This document shows positions 1 through 6,054 of a DNA stretch of 8,610 nt, piece after piece; positions within the stretch are counted from its first letter, which is position 1, and each line of letters starts with the position of its first letter. The stretch spans positions 14,991-23,600 of the forward strand of contig MGNQ01000025.1 of assembly GCA_001796865.1 (NCBI GenBank). Direction: 5' to 3'. The position numbers and the translations under genes were made by a program. Under the pieces are notes generated by a model. It was not told where the DNA came from, searched no databases, and saw only the letters and a program-made list of their open reading frames with translations. This stretch comes from Chloroflexi bacterium RBG_16_56_11 (GTDB taxonomy: Bacteria; Chloroflexota; Dehalococcoidia; Dehalococcoidales; RBG-16-60-22).

Positions 1-178
1 GCTCCGATTCGACAGGGATGTACTCGGCGTCAAGCTCCCCGTTGGCGACGAGTTCAGCGAGGTGCTCGACGATGTGGGTCTGCGGGGTAATCGGGTAAGC
101 CGCCACGACGTCGGGGTTACACAGCTTGACGGCATCCGCGACGGCGATAGAGACCTCGACACCTACTCTGGTCGTCAT
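1..178 (-). CDS. porA: Pyruvate/2-oxoacid:ferredoxin oxidoreductase alpha subunit, N-terminal part
   Basis: The first 59 codons of a gene that continues past the left edge. The N-terminus contains AAYPITPQTHIVEHLAE followed by VANGELDAEYIPVESE, the typical opening of the alpha subunit of pyruvate:ferredoxin oxidoreductase (the PorA domain I fold that helps form the thiamine-diphosphate active site). The enzyme reversibly converts pyruvate, CoA and oxidised ferredoxin to acetyl-CoA, CO2 and reduced ferredoxin in the cytoplasm. The ATG at 178-176 overlaps the TAA of porD by one base, and a strong GGAGGAGG-like ribosome site lies just upstream inside the end of porD, so translation is probably coupled. 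Pyruvate as substrate is inferred from the family; another 2-oxoacid is possible. A beta-subunit gene is expected beyond the edge but cannot be seen. Confidence 0.93.
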   Translation of the reverse strand, partial: MTTRVGVEVSIAVADAVKLCNPDVVAAYPITPQTHIVEHLAELVANGELDAEYIPVESE

Positions 179-471
179 TATTCCTCCTCCTCTACCATGG
201 TAATAACTTTCGGCCAGCATTCCCGGGCGCAGACGCCGCAGCCTTTGCAGTAATAAAAATCGGCCTCGAAGTACCCCTCCTCGTTTGGCCCGATACAGCC
301 TTCGGGGCAGTAAAGGGCGCAAAGGCCGCACTTGATGCATTTTTTAAAATCATAGGTCGGGCGCTGCGAACGCCAGGTGCCGCTTTCGTACTGGCGGGCG
401 CTGCCCGGCTCGGTGACGATGCAGCCTATTTCCAGGTCTTTCCAGGTGAGTTCGCTTTCGGATTTGGCCAT
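178..471 (-). CDS. porD: Pyruvate/2-oxoacid:ferredoxin oxidoreductase delta (ferredoxin-like) subunit
   Basis: A 97-residue protein with two [4Fe-4S] binding motifs: Cys45, Cys48, Cys51, Cys55 (CIKCGLCALYCP) and Cys75, Cys78, Cys81, Cys85 (CKGCGVCAREC). This is the bacterial-type 2x[4Fe-4S] ferredoxin fold. The length and the N-terminal extension before the first cluster (ending RPTYDFKKC) match the delta subunit of four-subunit pyruvate:ferredoxin oxidoreductases. It should pass electrons from the catalytic subunits to external ferredoxin. The second motif ends C-W-P instead of the usual C-P, a small variation with all eight ligands kept. Its ATG follows the porG TAG with no gap, and a GAGGAG ribosome site lies in the last codons of porG. 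Very acidic C-terminus (VEEEE). Confidence 0.95.
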   Translation of the reverse strand: MAKSESELTWKDLEIGCIVTEPGSARQYESGTWRSQRPTYDFKKCIKCGLCALYCPEGCIGPNEEGYFEADFYYCKGCGVCARECWPKVITMVEEEE

Positions 472-1044
472 CTATTGCTCCTCAATCACTACTTGGTCGT
501 AGGCCGTTTCCATGGCCTTGATATTGCGGTCGCCCAGCCGGCCGAACCGCCTGGCCAGCGGCCCATGGGTCGATTCTTTCTTGATAATCCCGGTCGCCTT
601 AATGACCGCGCCGAGCATAGTGGTATTGACGATGGGCACTCCCAACTGCTCCCGGGCTATTTTAGTTGCGTTGACCGTGGCTACGGGGTGCTTGATGCCG
701 AACTCGGTCTTGACCTGCTCAGCGGTCTTCTTGGTGTTAATGATAACTTTACCGCCTTTTTTTAGGCCCGAGGTGACGTTGACCTTGGCCAGCAGGCTGG
801 GATCGAGGACGACGACGACATCGGGCTCGGTGATATCCGACCTGATCCTCACCGGCTCGCTGGTGTCAATACGGTTAAAGGCCTGCACCGGCGCTCCCCG
901 TCGTTCCGGGCCGAAGCTGGGGAAGGCCTGGGCATATTTGCCCTCGCTTATCGCCGCCTGCGCCAGCAACTCAGTAGAAGTAACGGCGCCCTGGCCGCCG
1001 CGCCCGTGCCACCTGATTTCAACGAGGCTCTTTTTCTTGGTCAT
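472..1044 (-). CDS. porG: Pyruvate/2-oxoacid:ferredoxin oxidoreductase gamma subunit
   Basis: A 190-residue protein of the pyruvate ferredoxin/flavodoxin oxidoreductase gamma family. Visible family motifs are HGRGGQGAVTS at residues 13-23 and FPSFGPERRGAPVQAF at 41-56, followed by the DVVVVLDPSLL strand. The subunit joins PorA, PorB and PorD in the cytoplasmic complex and helps bind CoA and stabilise the enzyme. The reading frame stays open upstream to 1182, but that stretch is tRNA-Arg read in one frame. The ATG at 1044-1042 begins the conserved protein (MTKKKSLVEIRW) and has GGAG/GGAGAG just before it, so I chose it. It is the first protein gene of the por operon and lies 26 bp after the tRNA-Arg 3' end. 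Confidence 0.94.
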   Translation of the reverse strand: MTKKKSLVEIRWHGRGGQGAVTSTELLAQAAISEGKYAQAFPSFGPERRGAPVQAFNRIDTSEPVRIRSDITEPDVVVVLDPSLLAKVNVTSGLKKGGKVIINTKKTAEQVKTEFGIKHPVATVNATKIAREQLGVPIVNTTMLGAVIKATGIIKKESTHGPLARRFGRLGDRNIKAMETAYDQVVIEEQ

Positions 1045-1070
1045 CTCTCCGCTCCAAACATGAAGAAAAA

Positions 1071-1143
1071 CGCCCCTGGAGCGACTCGAACGCTCGCAAC
1101 CAGCTCCGGAGGCTGGTGCTCTATCCACCTGAGCTACAGGGGC
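1071..1143 (-). tRNA. tRNA-Arg, anticodon CCG
   Basis: A 73-nt cloverleaf read on the minus strand. The acceptor stem is GCCCCTG with CAGGGGC, the D stem GCTC with GAGC, the anticodon stem CCAGC with GCTGG around the loop CTCCGGA, and the T stem GAGCG with CGCTC around TTCGAGT. The discriminator is G and no CCA is encoded. The anticodon CCG reads the CGG arginine codon. It is directly followed by five T residues on its own strand and, 26 bp later, by porG, so it may share a transcript with the por operon. Confidence 0.96.
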
Positions 1144-1152
1144 AATATTAAG

Positions 1153-1182
1153 ATAATACAATAAAATGTAAAGTCTTGACAA
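1153..1182 (-). promoter_or_regulatory. Sigma-70-like promoter for tRNA-Arg and probably the por operon
   Basis: On the minus strand, TTGTCA (1182-1177) is followed after 18 bp by TATTAT (1158-1153); each hexamer matches five of six consensus bases. The expected transcription start, near 1146, is only a few bases before the first base of tRNA-Arg at 1143, which fits a tRNA promoter well. No other promoter is visible between the tRNA and porG, so read-through into por is likely; this is inferred. Confidence 0.7.
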
Positions 1183-1197
1183 CTGTCTTGGCGGTTC

Positions 1198-2486
1198 TCA
1201 TGCATAACGCCAGAGAAGGAGCAGGTGGCTGATGCCCACGACGATAATCATGGGGGGTAAAGCATATTTGAGGAACCGCCACCAGCCGATGCGATAGCCC
1301 TCTTTGTGTGCCACCGCGGTGCCCACCACGTTGGCGGAGGCGCCGGATGGGCGTCGCGTTCCCGCCGAGGTCGGTGCCGAGGGCCAGTGCCCAGGCAAGC
1401 GGGGGCAGGCTCATGCCACCGATGATGGATAACTCCCTGACTATCGGCACCATGGCCGCGGCCGGGTTGCCACCGGAAGCGTCGCCGATAAACTTGGCTA
1501 TTTTTTCAAGGACGCCAGTCTCCTCCAGTCCGCCGACACAGACAAATAGACCGAAAAAGAACAGGAGGATCTGCCAGTTGATGGACTTGAATACCTCACC
1601 GCTATCCCTCAAATCCGTAACCAGTGTCACACGGCCGCGATGACGCCGATTAGGGCCATGGAAAAGCCTGTTTGAGCGTGCGTGACGATGAGCAGGACGG
1701 TAAAGATGAAGATGGCCGTGTCAACTAAGAACAGCGGCCGGTTGGTAATGGCCGAAGAGGGAAGAGGACATAACTTCATGATTTCCTCGGGAGTGGTCTC
1801 CTGTTTCAGACTGCGGCGGGAGATAAAATAAAAATAGGCCATAGTGAAAATCATGCCTACCCAGGCGATGACACCGGTATTGACAGCGAAGTCGAAAAAG
1901 TTATAGCCGAAGGCGGTGCCGATGATGATATTCGGCGGGTCGCCGCTCATCGTGGCGCTACCTCCGGTATTGGCGGCGAATATTTCGGCGATAATTACCG
2001 GCACGGGGTCGAACTTGAGCAGGCGCGCCAGCTCGATAGTAACGATACTGAGAAATAGTAACACAGTGATGCTGTCGATGAACATGGCGAGGAATCCGGA
2101 GATGAACATAAAGGCCAGGAGAAGAGGCAATACCCGGCAACCGACCAGGCGCGCCGCCAGGAGGCATATCCAGCGGAAAAAGCCCACCCTTTCCATTCCG
2201 GCGATCATGACCATCATCCCGCCGATAAAGATAATGGTCTACCAGTTCACCCCGTAGGACTCCACGTGTTCGCTTCCGGGTATCCAGAAATTCGAGTACG
2301 CCAGCGGTCCCAGGTTCAGGACATTCCAGGCTGATTCCGGGCTTTTCATGGCGGCAAGGAACACGAGGAGTATCGTGAGGGCGGCGCCGACAAGAGCGGG
2401 GATGTAACGGGGGATTTGTCCCAGATAATAACGCCCAGCATCAGGATGAAGATTACAATGGATATGACCTGGCTCATTGATATCAT
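1198..2486 (-). pseudogene. Broken ArsB/NhaD-type ion permease (ion transporter superfamily)
   Basis: Joining the frames gives about 429 residues, the normal length for ArsB/NhaD/CitM-like 12-helix permeases of the inner membrane. Recognisable blocks are ANTGGSATMSGDPPNIIIG in the first half and GTDLGGNATPI joined to GASANVVGTA in the second, the paired signature loops of this superfamily, with many hydrophobic helices between. Four lesions are seen: a one-base loss near 2409-2417 (after VIIWDK), an in-frame TAG at 2241-2239 (after YGVNW), a frameshift at about 1628-1634 (after IGVIAAV), and one extra base near 1344-1347 inside the second signature. The protein resumes on the far side of each, so the decay is recent. 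The start is ATG at 2486-2484 or 2477-2475; neither has a good ribosome site. Substrate (arsenite, sodium/proton, or a carboxylate) cannot be told. Sequencing error is a less likely alternative given four separate lesions. Confidence 0.88.
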
Positions 2487-2583
2487 TTTAAAGCAATATC
2501 AACCGGTTCTTTTAAAAATTACCATATTTTAGCAGCTATTACCGCCGTCCGGCAATGTCGCACTTCCATATTTTCGCCGGGTT

Positions 2584-2612
2584 TTATCAACCTCATTGAC
2601 AGATGCTATAAT
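2584..2612 (+). promoter_or_regulatory. Extended -10 promoter upstream of the nucleotidyltransferase gene
   Basis: A perfect TATAAT at 2607-2612 is preceded by TGC, giving an extended -10 element. A weaker -35 (TTATCA, four of six, 2584-2589) lies 17 bp upstream. The predicted start is near 2619, about 60 bp before the TTG start codon. It would drive the plus-strand group from 2679 to 4610. Confidence 0.6.
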
Positions 2613-2678
2613 GTTCTGGAAAATAGACTACCGTCCTCTACAATTCAAAGATTCCCGGCATAGCAGGGAGGAAAAGAG

Positions 2679-3734
2679 TTGCCGAAACTCAAAGCCGTAA
2701 TCCTCGTCGGCGGTCCGGGGATGCGCCTCAGGCCGCTGACCGATGGTATACCCAAGTCCGTGGTGCCGGTGCTGAACCGACCGTTCATGGAGCACATGTT
2801 TGCCTACTTAAGGAAGCACGGTATCCGGGATATCATCCTGACCCTGAATTATCGCCCGGAAGTCATCCAGGGTATTTTCGGGGACGGCGCGGGGCACGGG
2901 GTACGATTGACTTATTGCCTGGAGAGGGAGCCCAAGGGCACCGCGGGCGCTGTGAAAAACGCCGAGGAATACCTCGATGGGACATTCGTCGTCCTTAACG
3001 GGGACGTGTTCACGGACATGGACTTATCGGCCATGATTACTTACCACAGTGAAAAAAAGGCCAGGGCTACTATATCTTTAAGCTGGGTTGCCAATCCAAG
3101 CGCCTTCGGCGTCGTGGATACGGATAGTGAACAGAGGGTAAAACGCTTCATCGAAAAACCTCCTTCCGGCGAGGAGACGACCAACTGGATAAACGCCGGC
3201 ACCTATGTCCTGGAGCCGGAGGTCCTGGCGCATATCCCCGCGGACGTCCATTATATGTTCGAAAAAGGACTTTTCCCCGACCTCCTCGATAAGGGGCACC
3301 CGGTCTACGGGTATCCGTACCGGGGTTACTGGCTGGACATGGGGACGCCGGAGAAATATTTTACTCTCAACGCCGACCTCATGCTCTCCAGAGTGAATGG
3401 TCCTATCCCCTCAGGTCTCGGGCTGCGAGGTATACACCGTGACCGGGGGGTTACTATTGATCCTTCCGCAACGCTGACCGCCCCGGTGATGGTCGGAAAG
3501 GGCAGCCGGATAGGCCCGCGTTCGACGATCAGGGGTCCGGTGATAATCGGGCGGGATTGCCGAATAGAAGATGGCGTCATACTGGAAAATGCGGTAATAT
3601 GGGATAGGGTGACCATCGGGGCGGGCTGTCACCTCAGGCATTGCGTCATCAGTAGCCGCTCGACCATATCCAGTGGCCAGAGCTTTGATAATTGTGTTTA
3701 CACGCCTGCAAAACAGGTGGCTTTAGGCATATGA
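2679..3734 (+). CDS. Sugar-nucleotide pyrophosphorylase, mannose-1-phosphate guanylyltransferase-like
   Basis: A 351-residue NDP-sugar pyrophosphorylase. It joins a sugar-1-phosphate to an NTP, releasing pyrophosphate, in the cytoplasm to make an activated sugar for glycan synthesis. The N-terminal Rossmann-like domain (about 1-235) has the nucleotide-binding loop GGPGMRLRPLT (11-21), the metal-binding NGD at 107-109, the substrate segment FIEKPP (157-162), NAGTYVLEP (172-180) and GYWLDMGTPEKY (216-227). From about 250 to 345 there are hexapeptide repeats of a left-handed beta-helix (for example VMVGKGSRIGPRSTI). The loop has Met15 where Thr or Ser is usual. The start is TTG at 2679 with GGGAGG seven bases upstream; no closer ATG fits the conserved N-terminus. 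Known relatives include GDP-mannose and glucose-1-phosphate thymidylyl or uridylyl enzymes; the base and sugar are not certain. It stands first in a plus-strand group. Confidence 0.9.
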   Translation: MPKLKAVILVGGPGMRLRPLTDGIPKSVVPVLNRPFMEHMFAYLRKHGIRDIILTLNYRPEVIQGIFGDGAGHGVRLTYCLEREPKGTAGAVKNAEEYLDGTFVVLNGDVFTDMDLSAMITYHSEKKARATISLSWVANPSAFGVVDTDSEQRVKRFIEKPPSGEETTNWINAGTYVLEPEVLAHIPADVHYMFEKGLFPDLLDKGHPVYGYPYRGYWLDMGTPEKYFTLNADLMLSRVNGPIPSGLGLRGIHRDRGVTIDPSATLTAPVMVGKGSRIGPRSTIRGPVIIGRDCRIEDGVILENAVIWDRVTIGAGCHLRHCVISSRSTISSGQSFDNCVYTPAKQVALGI

Positions 3735-3770
3735 TTACCCGGAAAAGCGTACCCTATTGAAGGAGCATGT

Positions 3771-3944
3771 ATGGCGGCAGAAACGTCCAAAGAAGAGACC
3801 AGGAAGAAAAAACAGGAACCTTCCGAAATAACTTTTAATTGCCAGCGTTGCGGACGGCAGAAACCTCTCCAGGAAATGAGGAGCGTGACACGGTTCGTTC
3901 CGGTGCTTATCGTCTGCCAGGACTGCCAGAAAGAAATGCAGTAA
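3771..3944 (+). CDS. 57-residue zinc-ribbon protein
   Basis: A short gene starting with ATG at 3771 after AAGGAG five bases upstream, and ending in TAA. The N-terminal half is highly charged (KEETRKKKQEP). The rest contains two CxxC knuckles, Cys24-x2-Cys27 (CQRC) and Cys49-x2-Cys52 (CQDC), 21 residues apart, the pattern of a single structural zinc site. No enzyme motif is visible. It starts 36 bp after the nucleotidyltransferase and ends 30 bp before the next gene on the same strand, so the three probably form one transcript. A role in binding nucleic acid or protein is possible but not shown. The clean ribosome site and the paired cysteines are the main reasons for calling it real. Confidence 0.75.
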   Translation: MAAETSKEETRKKKQEPSEITFNCQRCGRQKPLQEMRSVTRFVPVLIVCQDCQKEMQ

Positions 3945-3974
3945 TAATATCAAGGACCATGCAGGGAGCGGACA

Positions 3975-4610
3975 GTGGCTGAAGAACTAGGCAAAATAGA
4001 AAAACCACCGGTTGACAGCTTTAAGAAAGGCCGAAAACTATTTTTCGTTCCGCTCATCTATAAAAACGATGAGCTCCCCGTCGATTATATAGGGAAGTAT
4101 CACAAGTACTGGGAGCAGGTGGAAAAGCAGGTCGCCGAGCTGGTCTCGAAGCTGGGCTCCGTCAACCGCATATACCATGAGTTGATAGCGGTTTCCGGTA
4201 AAGAAGCCAGTCAGTCCATTAAAGACCTCTGCGAAAGCAGCCATAAAATTGTCCAGGAATATCTGGAGAAGCAGGCGCAGTTCGAGGCAATGGAGGACTA
4301 CGACATACTTACGGAGTTCATGGACTGGAACCGGTGTCTCATTGTAGGCCTGCAGAATCCAAAGGTGACCACAAAAGTCTACGAATTTTTCATCGAAGCC
4401 GGTAAAAAGAGGAACGAATATATTGCCCGTAAAATCGACGAGACTCTAAAGACCGACGAAATCGGCTTGCTATTGATGAGGGAGAACCACCAGGTGCAAT
4501 TTCCCCAGGATATCCAGGTATTTTACGTATCTCCGCCCGCTCTGGACGAGATTAAACGCTGGTTGAGGGAACGTGAGTCTGACGCGGGAGATGAGACCGG
4601 CCGGACATGA
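3975..4610 (+). CDS. Conserved-looking hypothetical protein, soluble and helical
   Basis: A 211-residue protein that I do not recognise. The start is GTG at 3975, with GGGAG about six bases upstream. There is no signal peptide and no membrane segment. It is rich in Lys and Glu; residues about 40-100 look helical and possibly coiled-coil (YWEQVEKQVAELVSKL). The C-terminal third contains IGLLLMRENHQVQFPQDIQ and PPALDEIKRWLRERE, which read like a folded alpha/beta domain, and the last dozen residues are polar and probably disordered. It follows the zinc-ribbon gene by 30 bp and is probably co-transcribed with it. Its last 88 bases overlap the convergent gene on the other strand. Function unknown. 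Confidence 0.82.
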   Translation: MAEELGKIEKPPVDSFKKGRKLFFVPLIYKNDELPVDYIGKYHKYWEQVEKQVAELVSKLGSVNRIYHELIAVSGKEASQSIKDLCESSHKIVQEYLEKQAQFEAMEDYDILTEFMDWNRCLIVGLQNPKVTTKVYEFFIEAGKKRNEYIARKIDETLKTDEIGLLLMRENHQVQFPQDIQVFYVSPPALDEIKRWLRERESDAGDETGRT

Positions 4611-4786
4611 GTCTTCTTTAGCGCGTACGGGCCTTTGTACCGGGGTTTTAGTACCGGCGGCAAGACTCGTTTAACATAGACAGCGCCGCATTGCAAGCAC
4701 GATATATAGGCCCCGTCATCATCTCTTTCCAGGAAAAGGTCGCCGCCACAGCGTACACAGCCCTTGAGCTTTACTATATTTAACAT
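4523..4786 (-). CDS. Small zinc-ribbon protein with long basic tail, convergent overlap
   Basis: An 87-residue protein starting at ATG 4786-4784 with GGGAG seven bases upstream. The open frame runs ten codons further up, but that stretch lacks a ribosome site. The N-terminal 40 residues form a compact zinc ribbon: Cys10-x2-Cys13 and Cys30-x2-Cys33 (CVRC and CLQCG), with FLERDDDGAY between. After about residue 55 the sequence becomes basic and low in hydrophobic residues (KKTHVRPVSSPASDSRS), and it lies antisense to the last 88 bases of the plus-strand gene ending at 4610. The tail may be an accidental extension after loss of an earlier stop. The zinc-ribbon half is convincing; the full length is less so. 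Function unknown. Confidence 0.68.
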   Translation of the reverse strand: MLNIVKLKGCVRCGGDLFLERDDDGAYISCLQCGAVYVKRVLPPVLKPRYKGPYALKKTHVRPVSSPASDSRSLNQRLISSRAGGDT

Positions 4787-4984
4787 GCTACATCTCCCTT
4801 TGCCGATTTGCCTCAAAATGTTTGGCGCTTCATGGTCGGAGCCGTCCCCGGTGTTGGAACGTTTTTAACGTTTGTGGTGAATGCCCCGATTGCAATTATT
4901 TTAAGGAAACAATGTTACAACGGCCTCTCAAAGGACGGATTAACAATCACAGAAAGCTCACAAAATCCGCATAAAGAAACCGCG

Positions 4985-5014
4985 TTGACAATTTCGGGAA
5001 TAATAACCTAGAAT
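4985..5014 (+). promoter_or_regulatory. Near-consensus sigma-70 promoter for the cupin gene
   Basis: A perfect TTGACA (4985-4990), an 18-bp spacer and TAGAAT (5009-5014, five of six). The expected transcription start is near 5021, giving a leader of about 54 bases before the ATG at 5075. This suggests the cupin gene is its own transcription unit. Confidence 0.72.
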
Positions 5015-5023
5015 TTTCCCATC

Positions 5024-5050
5024 GATGGTTAGCGGTGTTCGACAACCATC
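5024..5050 (+). promoter_or_regulatory. 7-bp inverted repeat in the cupin leader, possible operator or 5' hairpin
   Basis: GATGGTT (5024-5030) and AACCATC (5044-5050) are perfect inverted repeats separated by 13 bases. They begin at about +4 of the predicted transcript and end 11 bases before the AGGAGG ribosome site. This position suits either a repressor operator just downstream of the promoter or an RNA hairpin. Nothing identifies a binding protein. Confidence 0.4.
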
Positions 5051-5074
5051 AGAATAGTGTCAGGAGGTAATCTG

Positions 5075-5572
5075 ATGGCGCACAAGTACGATAAATATAT
5101 TGTCAATCCGCCACATATCCAGATGCGTTTGAAGGCGGACAAGAGCGTCATTTTCGACGGGCTGATGGTGGGCAGGCAGCTTTTAAACTATGATTTTACC
5201 ATCGGCCACCAGTTCGTCAGGAAGCCGTTCAAAGGGGATAATCCGGCCCACACGCATAATTTCCAGGAATTTTTGGCCTGGTACGGCGGCAATCCGGACG
5301 ACCCTGATGACTTCGGGGGCGAGGTGGTTTTGTACATGGGCGAGGAGATGGAAAAATACGTTTTCACCCGGCCGACAATAATCTCCCTACCGCCGGGGCT
5401 AGTCCACTGTCCGCTGGAGATAACCAGAGTGGACCGGCCGATTATCCAGATAGAGGTGATGTTGCCCACCGCGGATGGTTCGCCGCCGACAAGAGAGCCT
5501 TTCTTCGCGAAGGACAAGAATTTCAAACCGCAGCTGGTGATGGAGTTCACGGACCTTTCGCGCAAAAAGTGA
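5075..5572 (+). CDS. Small single-domain cupin protein
   Basis: A 165-residue soluble protein with a classic cupin fold signature. Motif 1 is HTHNFQE, with likely metal ligands His59, His61 and Glu65. Motif 2 is PPGLVH, with the fourth ligand His111. Between them lies GGEVVLYMGEEMEKYVFTRPTI in two parts (81-102), the strands of the barrel. The ATG at 5075 is preceded at seven bases by a full AGGAGG, which decides the start over an in-frame GTG at 5057. Cupins of this size include sugar isomerases, dioxygenases and ligand-binding proteins, so the reaction cannot be named; a bound Fe, Mn or Ni ion is likely. It appears to be a single-gene unit with its own promoter and a leader inverted repeat. 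Confidence 0.85.
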   Translation: MAHKYDKYIVNPPHIQMRLKADKSVIFDGLMVGRQLLNYDFTIGHQFVRKPFKGDNPAHTHNFQEFLAWYGGNPDDPDDFGGEVVLYMGEEMEKYVFTRPTIISLPPGLVHCPLEITRVDRPIIQIEVMLPTADGSPPTREPFFAKDKNFKPQLVMEFTDLSRKK

Positions 5573-5646
5573 AGGGCTATTCGGGCCTCATGGTGCGAAC
5601 CGGCGATAAAAGTAAGATATACGGTGTTATGTTAAGTACCGGTTGA

Positions 5647-5850
5647 GTGGCACGGCACACCCATGCCAGCCTGATGTTGAAACAAGGGATTCATCCCAAG
5701 GTAGTCCAGGAAAGGTAAGGGCATTCAACAATAGCGATAACACTTGAGACTTATAGTCACCTAGCCCCAGGGCTTCAGGAAGCCGCCGCCAAGAGGTTTG
5801 ACGACTTGGTAAAGGTAAGGCATAATGAAAAGGCTGCTGAAAAAGTTTAG
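5647..5850 (+). pseudogene. C-terminal remnant of a tyrosine recombinase/phage integrase
   Basis: One frame reads ARHTHASLMLKQGIHPKVV, then QER, a TAA at 5716-5718, then GHSTIAITLETYSHLAPGL and QEAAAKRFDDLVK before a natural-looking TAG at 5848. This is the end of the lambda-integrase catalytic domain: the RHTHA box (with the second catalytic Arg), the GHS box (with catalytic His at 5722-5724) and the nucleophile in TYSH (Tyr codon 5752-5754). Intact relatives have Leu at the TAA (ERLGHS), so one base change explains the stop. Upstream of about 5647 the similarity ends, with none of the N-terminal or core-binding domain left. It cannot encode an active enzyme alone. It ends 59 bp before tRNA-Ser(CGA), a frequent neighbourhood for integrated elements. 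Confidence 0.87.
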
Positions 5851-5909
5851 TAGCAAATTAATAACAAGTCTGCGTTATGTAAATTCAACTTTACCACATT
5901 ATGAGACTG

Positions 5910-5997
5910 GGAGAGGTGTCCGAGTGGTTGATGGTGCCGCTCTCGAAAAGCGGTCCCCGATTATATCGGGGCGTGGGTTCGAATCCCACCCTCTCCG
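5910..5997 (+). tRNA. tRNA-Ser, anticodon CGA
   Basis: An 88-nt class II tRNA. The acceptor stem GGAGAGG pairs with CCTCTCC, the anticodon stem CCGCT with AGCGG around the loop CTCGAAA, giving anticodon CGA for the TCG codon. A long variable arm (CCCCGAT... ATCGGGG) is typical of serine tRNAs. The T arm is GTGGG-TTCGAAT-CCCAC, the discriminator is G, and CCA is not encoded. Its 3' end is repeated at 6326-6342. Confidence 0.96.
5980..5996 (+). repeat. Direct repeat, tRNA-Ser 3' end (intact copy, attL-like)
   Basis: CGAATCCCACCCTCTCC, from the T loop to the last acceptor base of tRNA-Ser(CGA). It matches 6326-6342 at 16 of 17 positions, on the far side of the GIY-YIG gene. The same bases also occur in tRNA-Ser(GGA) at 6630-6646, as expected of related tRNAs. 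Confidence 0.75.
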
Positions 5998-6000
5998 TTT

Positions 6001-6030
6001 ACCCTGAGCGCACGAAGTGAGTCGAAGGGT
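6001..6030. repeat. Imperfect palindromic repeat between tRNA-Ser and the GIY-YIG gene
   Basis: The outer arms ACCCT (6001-6005) and AGGGT (6026-6030) are perfectly complementary; the inside contains CACGAAGTG and an AGTCGA block. It resembles dispersed small palindromes of the type CCTTCGAC...GCTCAGG found in many bacterial genomes. It is flanked by a 7-bp direct repeat GTTTACC (5997-6003 and 6029-6035), which could be a target duplication. Confidence 0.55.
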
Positions 6031-6054
6031 TTACCATGAACCGAGCAGAATGAT

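Noticed and set aside
512..1063. A 183-codon plus-strand ORF opposite porG
   Set aside because: It is antisense to a clear porG gene with strong family motifs, and its own sequence resembles no protein.
2596..2612. TTGACA and TATAAT close together as a promoter pair
   Set aside because: They are separated by only 5 bp, so they cannot act together. The TATAAT was instead assigned to an extended -10 promoter with a weaker -35 at 2584.
3700..3722. CCTG-CAAAA-CAGG hairpin at the end of the nucleotidyltransferase gene
   Set aside because: The stem is short, lies inside the coding sequence and is not followed by a T run, so it is not supported as a terminator.
4609..4668. GAGTCTT and AAGACTC inverted repeat as a terminator
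   Set aside because: The arms are 46 bases apart, there is no T run, and the first arm lies at the stop codon of the preceding gene; probably chance.
4808..5011. A 67-codon plus-strand ORF with one hydrophobic stretch, between the zinc-ribbon gene and the cupin
   Set aside because: It starts with TTG, has no ribosome site, overlaps the -35/-10 of the cupin promoter, and resembles no family I know. At best it is a remnant; the stretch 4787-4984 is left without a gene.
5825..6007. A plus-strand ORF running through tRNA-Ser(CGA)
   Set aside because: It covers the tRNA and the end of the recombinase remnant in a different frame, so it is a shadow of these features.
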